Source: Meandrina meandrites
Taxonomy: Eukaryota > Cnidaria > Anthozoa > Scleractinia > Meandrinidae
Length of the DNA: 64,000 nt
Reading direction: 5' to 3'
Assembly (NCBI GenBank): GCA_963693305.1
Contig: OY855912.1
Coordinates: forward strand, 6,362,001 to 6,426,000
Below are positions 1 to 34,323 of the stretch, piece after piece. The number at the start of each line of letters is the position of its first letter. Position 1 is the stretch's first letter. The notes under the pieces were generated by a model. It was given only the letters and a program-made list of their open reading frames with translations, was not told where the DNA came from and did not search any database. A program made the position numbers and the translations under genes.

Positions 1-1222
1 CTTGCAAATTGACATAATTTGACCTGCTGTTTCTATTTCTGGAAATAGAGTACATTATCTCTCGTCTTTTAAATGGTAGCTGCATTATGTGCCTCCACAG
101 AATGAAATGAATAGAATATATGAATAGAATTGAACAGCATAAATTATAGAACAATATATCTATCGGAGTGTTAATTTTTTTCGAGATAGAGAACTTTAGA
201 GTGTCCTTATTATTAATCAAATACACCAGATAGAAATGACTTTGAATTTTTATTACACATAAAAATATCTACATTCCATTAAAGAAAAAAAAATACATGT
301 CTGTACAAAAAAAGTTGTAGTGACCATCTGAAGTAAACAAGTCAAGTGTGAATTAATAAAGAAAAAACAATGTCTTTCTCTAACTTATTATAAACGTCTA
401 CTAGCAAGACACAACATGGGTTGCCTATATAATACCTATTTTTAGTAGAAACTCGGCTGTGTTCTATTGGAAATTTTTTCTACCCCTTGGAAGAACTCTA
501 AGAAAAATTATTCTCATGCTCAAACAGTAATATTGTTAAATTACAGTTAAACCTCTGCATGGTTATTGCCTGTTTCAGGCATTCAGTTGGGGATCAGCAT
601 AAAGAATTGCTTCCGAACTAACAAAGTGTGGAACAGGCTACTCTGATAAAGAAGAAATTGTACAAAAATTCTACAAGTCTCTTTATCACCCAGAATTTGT
701 ATACCCTGGGCAGCATACTACTCCAGAAAATCATTTTTAATTGGTGATTAATTAGTACGTTACTTGAAAAAACAAAGTGGAACCACCTGTTTCTTCCTTA
801 ATTTGTTTTAGAAAATATACATGTACCTTCTTATTTGGTCAAATTGTTGGACTGTTTTAACATACCAAGTACCTTGTACATATTCCAACATGTACAGGTA
901 TATTTTGTTAACTATCCAGCACATCACCTTTCAAACCTCTGCCCAGTTATGTTTACATTATCCTACCATATCTATGTCTAGTCACTTCTTGGACACGGAA
1001 ATGTCTCCAATAAATGCTCTCTAAGCCACAATGCAAGGAATCAAACACTCCGTGGCACAGAGCAGCCAGTTGAATTCATATCAAATTCAGTAGGTAGGTT
1101 ATAATCACAGAATAAATAATGTGACCGTGACCTGATGTCACCTGCAATGCCACGACATGGACCTGCAGTAGAACACGGCTTGTCCAGCAGGCTTGTGAAT
1201 TTTAAGATGGAAAAAAAAAACT
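1..1222. other. 3' flank of FLII, no exon recognised
   Basis: AT-rich sequence downstream of the FLII stop codon (FLII is read on the minus strand). It presumably holds the FLII 3' UTR; a minus-strand AATAAA (TTTATT on plus) occurs near 248-253, but which poly(A) site is used cannot be told. I saw no splice-bounded coding exon and no recognisable repeat. Confidence 0.4.
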
Positions 1223-24912
<23,690 letters not shown>

Positions 24913-25194
24913 TTTGCAGGCCGTCGTCCCAGTCGACACTCACGCTTCTCTCATGGGTAGGGTGAGGATAGACATGTTATGGCTATGCTATGAAAAAAAA
25001 GAAAACAAATAAGAGAAAAATCTACGAAATTTAACACAACGTTTCTTTGGATTGTTAATTTTAAATATTTAAGACGAATGAGTTATTGGTAGATTTAAAT
25101 TGCATTCATGATTTTGAACTGAATATTTATTTCCTTACCCCACCCTACACGGTCCCACCTGTCATTTTGAGGTTCAGCACTCAACACGCGCGAA
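24913..25194. promoter_or_regulatory. Divergent FLII/BRAT1 promoter region
   Basis: Only 282 bp separate the FLII and BRAT1 start codons, which point away from each other, so both core promoters and 5' UTRs must lie here or overlap the genes. CAAAATGGCGG, a YY1-like motif, spans the FLII start codon (minus strand, 24906-24916). An in-frame TGA at 25168-25170 precedes the BRAT1 ATG and supports that start. No clear TATA box was assigned. Confidence 0.7.
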
Positions 25195-28100
25195 ATGAAT
25201 GAAGTCGAAGAGAAGAAAACTTGGACTGAAGTACTGCCTTCCTTGTTTGAACTACTTGTGAAGAATGCCGATGGAATTATAGACGACACGAGCCTACAAA
25301 GAACACTTGAGTGGTTAAAGGATGTCTGTAAAAATGAGCAGGAACTACAAAAACTCTTGCGGTGTGGAACACTTGAATTCATGTCGAAGAACCAGGTTTT
25401 CTCCAATCCAGAATCGTCTGCATTCTTTCTCAGATTGTTTGGATTTCTTGCGGCAAGAGCAGAGGTATTCCATTCTTTTAAATGTTACGGAAAAGGAGAC
25501 TTTGTTGTCTGGTTTCTAGACAAACCAAGGAATGATCCAAACTTGTGGAGTGAGGGCATTGTTAGAGATGGATATTTTCAAGCGTTGATTTCTCTCACAG
25601 AACACAAGGATGGTATATTATGGCTCAGAAGTACAGGTAGAAATTTATTTAGTTGACAGTATTTCGAAATTTACTTTTTCAAGAAAGAATCACCAGAATC
25701 CCCAGGGGAGGGGAGCCAGTGGTGGTGCTGCTGGGGGTGAGGTGGGGTGGGTACTTCAAAATTTTGGGGGGTGCCCTCTTCTAATGCACCAGTCATTTGA
25801 AACCCCCAGATACCCCCCCCCCCCCTCCGGCAAGGGTGGGGCATTTACCTTTTCACCTTTAATACAAGGGAAACCAAGTGAAGTCCCCAGTACCCAGGAA
25901 AAAAGTGAATGGCGAATTCCCCTGCTCCCATATGTTCTACACACACGGTAACTCCTTTGTAAAAGAACTTCTTATAATCCAGCCTAACAAGAAATGGCAA
26001 TAAGGGATGATAAGATCGGTGGCATGAAATGAGCATGTTTATTTCAAAACAGTTTTCGTTACATATCTAGCCCTATCCTCCACCCCCCTTAGGGGGGTGG
26101 GGAGGGGGCGCAAGGAACTAAGCTAAGTGCTACACATGCAAAGGCTCCTTGATGGGCAAAGCACTCCTCACTTGTAAACAATAGAAGACTACTAGACATG
26201 AATCAACCTTGTTCCCCCAAGAGTGCTCTAGTTCCTGCACCCCCAAGAGTGCTCTAGTAGTACGGTATAGTAGCTTGCAGCACTTGGTTCTTTGATCCAT
26301 AGCAAAAAGAAACTTTGCAAAGCCTTTAAATTTGCAGTATTTCGCTTCAATGATCCTAGAATGATCCAATCAATAAAGCAAGTCAAGATAATAATGTATG
26401 CAAAAGTTCAGTGGATCCCATCCCAGATCAGGAAGGTGGAAAAAGTGCCACATACCTGTTATTGCAGACCCCACAAAAGGTGTTGGCTGCATGTATTAAA
26501 AGGTATAAGTATATACAAACTCGTCGAGTACCCCTCTCCATGGGGCAAGTTTGATTCAGGAAATGCTGCAGCCTTACATTTTCAAGGTATTTTGAAGATT
26601 TGATTTTGTTAACGGCACCCGCAAAAAATCACAAGATAATCAGAGAAGCCTTCGATATGGGATATACAGGTGGTACATTTTGTAGTTTAAATTTAATTTC
26701 GGCTTAAAATTTTTCAAACCAGTTTTATTTTCATTTCACTCACTTTCAGATTACGACAATGAATACAAGACAATGAACAAAATATAAAAATCAAACTGAT
26801 TTGAAAAATTTTAAACCAAAAATTAATTTTGAACCACAACAAAAGAAGAAAGTATGCTTCTTTTGTTTTATTTTTGTTTTATTTATTTTTTTAATGTCAT
26901 TCAGATCACATAGAGTGTGCACTGGACTGTGTTTCTGACAGAAGCATGTATGTTGCCAATTCAGCAAGAAGTTTAATCACAAAGTTTCTTATCAGAGAGA
27001 GTGATTGGATGGTGAACCAAAACCCTGACACAGTACACAGCATCATGGACAATGACAAGGTTGTAATCATTGTTGAAAGGTTGAGATCAATGCTTAATCC
27101 AGAGGCATCCACACCAACAACTTCAATGATGGCCATGATTGAAGTTACAAGAATGCTTCTCTGTGAGAGTTCAGTGTCTGGACAAAAGGTTCTACAAGAT
27201 ACCAAGCTATTTCCAGAATGCTTGAATTTAATGAAAGTCGGAGATGCAACTGTCTGTCAGAAACTTGTTGATGTGATATGTGAAATAGCAAAGAATAGGT
27301 AACCATGTGTATTTGTGAAGCAATTACTGGTGCCATTAAAAAATATCAGAAATTATTGTTTTCAATGTTAAGACTACCTTACCATATCTTTTCAGCACAG
27401 GGTCACTGGAGTTGGGAAAACTAACAACTGCAGAAGACAATCCATGGATTAGTGCTTCAGAAATCCTTCTTGGGAACTGTGTGGATCTTTTTAAGAAGGG
27501 CCTTATTTCAACAGGACTTGAACTGGTAGCTGGTCTGGGCTCCTGTCAAGAACGTTCAAGGTACAAGGACTTTATATGATGTAATTTTAATTTGATTACT
27601 TGAAAATACTCGTTTGTTTGTTTGTTTGAAAGGACAGCAACCTTGTAGTTCTTTAGTTTTTGTCTGATAAAAAGCGCTTAGAAATTTGTGTAACATGGCA
27701 GACTGTATTGTGCAAAATATAGTATTCTTATGGCTTTCTTAGAGATTTTCCACCTCACTGGTTGGAAGTACTGTTCGGTATCACAGAGTTGACACTTGAT
27801 GTGATCCTCAATAAAGCAGCTGACGACAGTGGAGAGTCACAGAATGGTTATCATCTCAATGGAAGTGAAGACTTGGACACTGGGTTAATTAAAGGGTTGC
27901 TGTCACATGAAGATCAAAGAAAATCCTTCTTAGAGCAGAAACTTCAGCTCATCTTGTCTCCTTGGATTAAAGAACGTCAATCCCTTACTCAAGTTATCTG
28001 TCAAGCAATTGCTACAGCACAGCAACTTACACAACAGGTAAATGTCGTGCAATAATCATCAGTCAGAAAATCAATTGAACTTCCCATAAACTGCCCCCTT

Positions 28101-31100
28101 CGGACTATAGTAATGCCTTTATATATGAGAGGGTCTGTTTGCCAGAGGTTACAAAATGAATGTAGAAATTGTAAAACTGCATGGGACCAAGCGAGTTGAC
28201 TCTTTGTAGTCAACTCACTTCTGGTAGCTCTGCAGCTTGCATGTTAATCATTGTCCAAGAAAGCACTGACCACAGACACAATTTAAAACAAAATAATTAA
28301 CAAATAGTACATACAATTTTTATTAGCAAATTATCTTCTGTAACTCTTCTTTAAAGAGTTTGGATAGATGATGAGATTCCTAGATTTTCATCCCCTATTA
28401 AAGCGAATTTGTTGTAAAAGATTAGGAGAAATTAATCAATAGTCATTGCTGGGGACTGATTTGAATGTCTGATAATTCAGATAATTTGCACGTTGTGTTA
28501 CTTTTTTTCTGAAGGTTTCCTCCCAACATCATTCTCACGTGTTGTTTTGGCTAAAGATTTGTGTAGACCTCCTTCAGAACTGTATCAATCCAGCCAAACG
28601 ATCCACCCTGAAACTTCATGGAAACCAGAAAGTTCTCAAAGCGTGCTTGGAATTCATTGCAAGCTTTGCTGAAGTTCAAAGGTCAAAAGGTAAAGAATTT
28701 GAGTCAGTAACATGGAAGCAGAGGTTTGCAAGAGTCTGGGAATAAGATAGGGAGTTTCATACAACATTGTCAGACTGAACTCTCTTGAAACCAAGAAGAA
28801 AGTGATTGAGAAGCAAATTACCGATGTTTAATAGAAACTAAATAATTTCTGCTTGTAAGCGGTTTCTGCTTACACAAGGTGTCTGTGTTGCTGTACAGTC
28901 ATCTTTTAAATTGGACACTCACAGAATGAGCTTTTACTGCCCACCAGTGAGGAGGATCCATGCTGCGTATTATAAGAACGCCACTACCTTTTTGGGGACC
29001 AACGAAGTAACATTCCAGTAGATTTATCCATAGATTTATCCATCCACTAACTATGATTTATCCGAGCAACCCACGTAGCAGGGTAATAGTGTACCACCGT
29101 AAAACAAAACAAAACAATGCAAAAACAAACAAACGAAACCCCCGTAATTGCGTACCAAGTGCTAAAGGATCTCCTGAAGTCCGCCATTGTATGTAAGGAT
29201 CGATGAGTGTCCGCCCTCATAATTGAGAAAGGTGGAGTGCAACAAGAGTGTATATAGAGTACTTAGTTAAAAGGAGCAACCTTCCGACTTCCTGGACCTT
29301 TTCAGACTTCACTTATTGTTGGGTGCAAATGTTGTGCGCAAGGGGGAGACCAAGCTTGCAGGCTGAAATAACTGTTAAAAATTATAACAATACTGTCATC
29401 TGACACAGTGGGATCCTCACGGCTCGTTTGGGTGCGAATCTCCTGAATCTCAATTCCGCGGAGTTATACTTAAGTACGTTATAAAATCCTCGACGTTTTT
29501 GTATTTCAGACATTTTTGAAGGCACAGAATACTCCGCTTTGGATCAACTGTTTGATGACTTGGTCGGGACGTTACTTCAGCTTATTGAGAGTTCTGAGTC
29601 CACTGCAACTGTAAGTGTTTGGTTGGGCGTGAACACGACTTTTCAGTGTTTGAAGGTATTCTCACCTTTTTCTGTCCGTGACAAAACTTGACTTAAATTT
29701 CCAGAGAGAAAAGTTTTGTTTTTTCTGTTGAATCGTACACGAAGATTTCCGATCGTCATATTGCCCAATCAGAAGCCGCCCGAACATTGCTTAAATAGTT
29801 ACGTCAAGTTTTCTGAAAACTGTGTGACTTGCGTTGGGTGACCAAACGGTGAAAAACTTGCGCCGAATTGCGTACAAATTTTATCCCGTCCAAAGCGAAC
29901 GCAGGTCATCGCAAACCAACACAAGTGCACCCAAGTTCTGGCTTATTTACGCAGTCGCAGTTAGACTTAAAAATGTTAGTTTCTTACATTCTTTGTTGAC
30001 CTTGTTCTTTAAAGGTGATATCTACCGCTCTGAAGACGTTAGGAAAAATACTTGACGCCGCGAGGCCAGAATTTTTGGCCAAACTGTTTAACAGTGAAAT
30101 CAGAACAGCAGACGAGACCTCTGAGAAACGAGCGAAACTTGAGAGCAGCCTTCCATGCGAAGATATTGAGCAGAGTTCTAACATCAAGGCTGAAAACCGC
30201 GAGAAATTAGCATTTATGCTCTATCGGAGATTACGGGACTCCAGATGGGAAGTGAGAGATTCAACTTTGGAGTTTGTTGCTTCTCTCTTGCAGTTGTTAA
30301 ACCAAGGTAAGTCTTGATTAATCGTTCATTTTGGCAAGGCGGATCAATTTCTAATTTCTCTGTACAGTTCTAATACATTGTCAAGAGGCAGGTAATGAGA
30401 ATAATGAAAATTATCAACTAGTGGATATTGTCTTGATCCACCACGAAATTCTCAGAACTGACTTTGAAAGAAATACAAGGCAATGGATTAGGAGAATTCA
30501 TATTTCAAACACTGAACTGGATACGGATTTAATGAAATGCATTTCCATTCGAAATTTTGGTTTTGAGAAAAAAGGCTTAGTTTGTCTTTCTTGTGGTAGT
30601 TCGCCTTTTTGACTTGATGCATTTTAATTATAATAATATTTCTTTGCTCAATCGCTTTTTGAAGTGTCGCTGCGTACTTTATATTGCTGACTCGAGAGTT
30701 AAGTGCTGATCATGTTATTCTCGTTTTCTTTAGATTCAGTTCATGAGTTTCTCTGTTTTTATAACATCCCTGTACTCGTGTGGAAGGCGGTTGATGATGG
30801 CGAAAGTTACGTCCGTGCCTCTGCTATTCACCTGATTGGTTCCCTGGCCTGTCAATCACAGCTTTGGACATTTCTTCTTCAAACCTGTCAAATCTCAGAG
30901 GTATTCCCTGTTTCTATCGAGTTGTAAAAACACGAGTAGAAGTTTGGAAGAACGAGAAATGTAGTGGCAACACGATCCGATAGGCGAGTGTTTCCACAGC
31001 TTTTTTGAGTTCTCCCAAACTTTCACGAGTGTCTCTATAATTCGATAGAAACGCGCAAAATATGTTTCCAATTTCTCTTAGAAAACACCGCGAGGAAAAA

Positions 31101-32113
31101 GAATTGAATCTCTTGTTTATTTTGATCATCAAAATGTAAATTCTCTTTGCTCGCGCCATCGTTAAGTCAACAGCTCGTTCTAGTTCTGTGCTTCTATCGA
31201 GTCATAGAAGTACGGCTTTTAGCGCGCGCATTCTTACATGATGTTTTCTAAATAGGGTTTTCTGCTTGAATAGCTGTTGATAAATGGTTTATTTCCGCAG
31301 GAAAACATTCTGGAGAAGCTATCGTCCGTTCTTTTGGATGACGACGAAGCGTTCTCCCGCCGAAGAGCCATGGAATGCCTTACAGTGTGGGTAGCAAATC
31401 GCCATCCGATGATTTCACGAATCCTTTGCTGTAACAAAGCAGTACAGACCGAGAGATTTCCGACGTCTGACGAAGTTCAGGTCTTAGAAGTCGGGAGAAA
31501 ATCGGAAGTTACGAAAACACCATCGGGATACGAGATTGCACGAAGTGTGCGTCACGCTTGTCGTGATTTTGACTGGGAAGTGAAATTGCGTGGACTTGAA
31601 TTTTGGGAAGCCGTTATAGATTGCTTTACCGGGTTCAAAACCAACAACAGAAGCGCTGGCATAACAAAAGCAAAAACAGGATCACTTTCTGGAGAAGAAT
31701 TAGTCTCCGATGCTAGAAATGAAGAAAGCTTGCAGGCAGGAGGCGTCGAGAAGTGCCTCGAGGTTCTTTTTGACATGAGAGCGTTGAATGTGCTGAGTGA
31801 AGCGCTAAACGATTGCGACCATATGGTGTGCGTAAAAGCTCTTGAAGTACTAGCAAGTTTACAACAAGTTGCGTTCCCCAAAAATTCTACCCTGGAGCAG
31901 TGCGTCAAAACGTCGACAGATTTCCAAGAAAAACTAGGGAAAGAGCTTGGTTTGGAAAAGTTTAAGGAAGTTTTACAAGCAACGGATCTCCCGGCCTTGG
32001 TCCAGTCATGTGAAGCAGCTGATAACGCGCTTAGATCAGACCCAGTTTCGTTGATAGAGGACATTCTTCTAGCAGCAGAACATCATGAGGAGAATTTACT
32101 GGACTGTTACTGA
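25195..32113 (+). CDS. BRAT1: BRAT1 homologue (HEAT-repeat Integrator-associated factor), 9 exons
   Basis: Exons: 25195-25636, 26905-27298, 27396-27560, 27743-28037, 28515-28689, 29510-29610, 30015-30306, 30734-30900, 31301-32113; 2844 nt in frame, 947 residues (human BRAT1 821). The N-terminus (ADGIIDDTSLQRTLEWLKD..) aligns with the human BRAT1 start, and the body is all-helical, HEAT/ARM-like, with repeats such as WEVRDSTLEFVASLL and WEVKLRGLEFWEAVID. The C-terminus ends ENLLDCY. In the family, BRAT1 binds the INTS9/INTS11 endonuclease pair and was also described as a BRCA1/ATM partner; the terminal Cys-Tyr is reported to sit in the INTS11 active site. The ATG is the first after an in-frame upstream TGA. 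Introns carry repeat copies (26678-26844, 30910-31052). Tail-to-tail with IFT140. Confidence 0.93.
26080..26100. repeat. Perfect GC-rich hairpin
   Basis: CCACCCCCC, then TTA, then GGGGGGTGG: a 9-bp perfect stem with a 3-nt loop in BRAT1 intron 1, next to other G-rich stretches (25700-25850). It could be the core of a degraded foldback element. Confidence 0.7.
26678..26844. mobile_element. MITE family A, copy 1 (degraded)
   Basis: Foldback with arms containing TTAAAATTTTTCAAACCAG and its complement and an outer GAACCACAACA end. Same family as 51717-51854, 55232-55399 and 57455-57861; this copy has the most divergent left end. BRAT1 intron 1, just upstream of exon 2. Confidence 0.8.
30910..31052. 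mobile_element. Foldback repeat family B, copy 1
   Basis: Ends GTTTCTATCGA and TCGATAGAAAC are perfect inverted repeats; inside, GAAGTTTGGAAGAAC mirrors GTTCTCCCAAACTTTC. The left end begins only 9 nt after the BRAT1 exon 8 donor (exon ends at 30900). A second copy is at 44778-44903, and a short fragment near 31186-31212. Confidence 0.8.
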
Positions 32114-32152
32114 TTTGTAAATCTGTACTCTGACTTGCAAAGAAGCTCCCTT

Positions 32153-32158
32153 AATAAA
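32153..32158 (+). terminator. BRAT1 polyadenylation signal AATAAA
   Basis: Canonical AATAAA 39 nt after the BRAT1 stop codon, implying a very short 3' UTR. Confidence 0.75.
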
Positions 32159-32259
32159 GCTTAACTGAAAAATTCAGTTCACTTGTTCTATTTCTTTTGA
32201 GTGAGAGTTAAACGCGACTTGATTGGTTAAAGAATATGCCTTTTCGCTAAAATCCGGTC

Positions 32260-32512
32260 CGTAGCTAGCATAAGGTAAGACGAGGCACTTGCCTCGTCTT
32301 GATTTTGGCCTTTTTTAAAGAAACGTTCAATTAGAAAATAATCCCCAGAAAAAAATTGGAAAAATACCATGGAAAATGCTTAAAAGAGCATTTCAGAGCC
32401 TCTAGATTTCAAAAATTTCTGGGCGGGCATGCCCCCAGACCCCCCTAGCGGCTCGCGGCTTCGGCGCTCGAAACTTGCCTCGTTTTGTTTTGTAGTCCAG
32501 CTACGGCTCTGA
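32260..32512. repeat. Dispersed repeat family C, copy 2
   Basis: Close relative of 12530-12736. The outer ends CCGTAGCT and AGCTACGG form an inverted repeat, with GACGAGGCACTTGCCTCGTC as an internal palindrome and a GCATGCCCCCAGACCCCCC block. Intergenic. Confidence 0.8.
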
Positions 32513-34323
32513 AAATGAAGCACTTTTGCAGAAATGCGGGAAATATTCTTGTCTCCTCAAAAAATCACCACAGGACAAGTCAGTAATTGAAAGTGTATCG
32601 ACATTTAATTATTTTACTTTAAACATATTTACATGAACAGACGTTGCATTATGTTGAGGAATAAATAAAATCATTTCATTGATTTTACAAGTGGGAAAAA
32701 CGAACGCTTGTAAATAACTTTACGGCTGGCTATATTCATCATTATATATTTACAACGGAAGTTATTTAATATACCGTTACGTGGGTCAAACATACCACTA
32801 TTTCAAAGCAAAGGTCGCGAACCTTTTGTGTCCTAATTTCAGCTTAGAAATTCTGCTTAATCGTCTGTAAACATTTTGTACAACACTTGCTGGGAGAATT
32901 GAAATAGCAAGACGGTTCTTTTCGGTGTTCTTACCTCACTTTTTGCGACTTGTGCGCTGGAACATGCGCTTATAGCAGATGCTGAATAAAACACCGTACC
33001 TCTACACAACGGAGCTATCGAGTATACTGTTTTTCCCACGGGCAACTTTTGAAAAGCACACCGTAGGAAAAGCACTATACTCAATGCACGAGATTATGCT
33101 TGAAAAATAACGTTTCATTGATGATCTGTTTATAAGACCTTCGCAACTACAAAGAAAGGTTCAGTGGAACAGCCAAAAAAAGAAAAAAAGAAACATTTTT
33201 CATCATTTAAAAGTGCCTGTATACTGTTTGTTTCATAACAGCTTACAACTACAACGATACAGAGATCAAGCAATTCGTTCCTTCCGCCAACGGCAAATAT
33301 CTCCCATGTTCAATTCATTGTCTGCCCGGCCTTTGCCGTTACTAGGTTGACACGAGATGTTTCGCGTTTGTTGTTTAGGTGAGAACCTTTTAACTTTTCT
33401 GGTGGATTTATTTAGTAACTGTAATTCGAGGAAAATCAACAAAACGGCATAGCCCGTTTGCCGAAGAACGCTGTGCTTCGTACACACCGGAGAACACCCG
33501 AAGATTTTCCGATCACCTGATTCTCCTTGTCAATCAGAAAAAACATCAAAACACGATCATTTTGACAACGCAACGACCCCGCTTAAAAACGCGGGCCCAG
33601 TCATTTCTGGATCCCGACATTTGCTCGCTGATTAGAAAAGTGGAATAAATTATGTTAATGTGTGTAAATTTGTACAATTTTGCGCAAACTTTCAGTGAGT
33701 GTATCCACCGTACTCTCGCTCTCTTCCCCGCAATTTCTTCTCGCACAGTAGTTTACGTTCATCGTAGTCAGCAGATCACCGATATTCAGAGAAAACTAGG
33801 CTTCCACGACACTTCACGACTAGCCTTCCACGACACTTCAGGTTCTTCAATCAACGTTTCGTTTTCGCAACGACAGAAGTTCCTCCGAGTTCAGACAGCT
33901 GCAATCGGCTTCCAATCGTTCTCTTCTGTCATTCATTCCACACTGCGACTTCCATCATCCATTCCATCATCACGACTTGTGTGAGGGTCGCCTTCTCACC
34001 TCTCTCTACCTTTCCACTATAATCACGTTACAAATCCACCATCTAAACATCTCATTAGTTTCGCCAAAGAACTCGGTCTGACCAGACCCAATTAATCGAC
34101 GATATCCGCGGGGGCAACAACTCGCAATGCTTTGTATCAGCTAGCGAGCATATCGCTTCGAATTCTAGAACACCATTGTCACATCTATTGTCCTAACTGA
34201 CTACCTCACACTTCATGAATTGTCTCCGTCAGCCACCACAAAACATACAAATCCTTCGCAGAAACTGCCGTCATTTTCAAAAGATTCTACCCCCTCTCTT
34301 CTACTCTCGTCCTTCCCTGGTGC
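32513..34323. other. Intergenic tail-to-tail region, no gene seen
   Basis: Lies between the BRAT1 repeat and the IFT140 stop. It probably includes the IFT140 3' UTR; a minus-strand AATAAA is possible near 33408. A short tandem duplication (CTTCCACGACACTTCA, twice) is at about 33799-33841. The plus frame 33652-33984 looks like chance: serine-rich, no homology recognised. Confidence 0.4.

Noticed and set aside
31552..32064. 170-codon minus-strand frame
   Set aside because: Antisense shadow of the large last exon of BRAT1.
33652..33984. 110-codon plus frame between BRAT1 and IFT140
   Set aside because: Low-complexity Ser-rich peptide, internal tandem duplication, no homology, no splice or poly(A) context; likely IFT140 3' UTR or intergenic.
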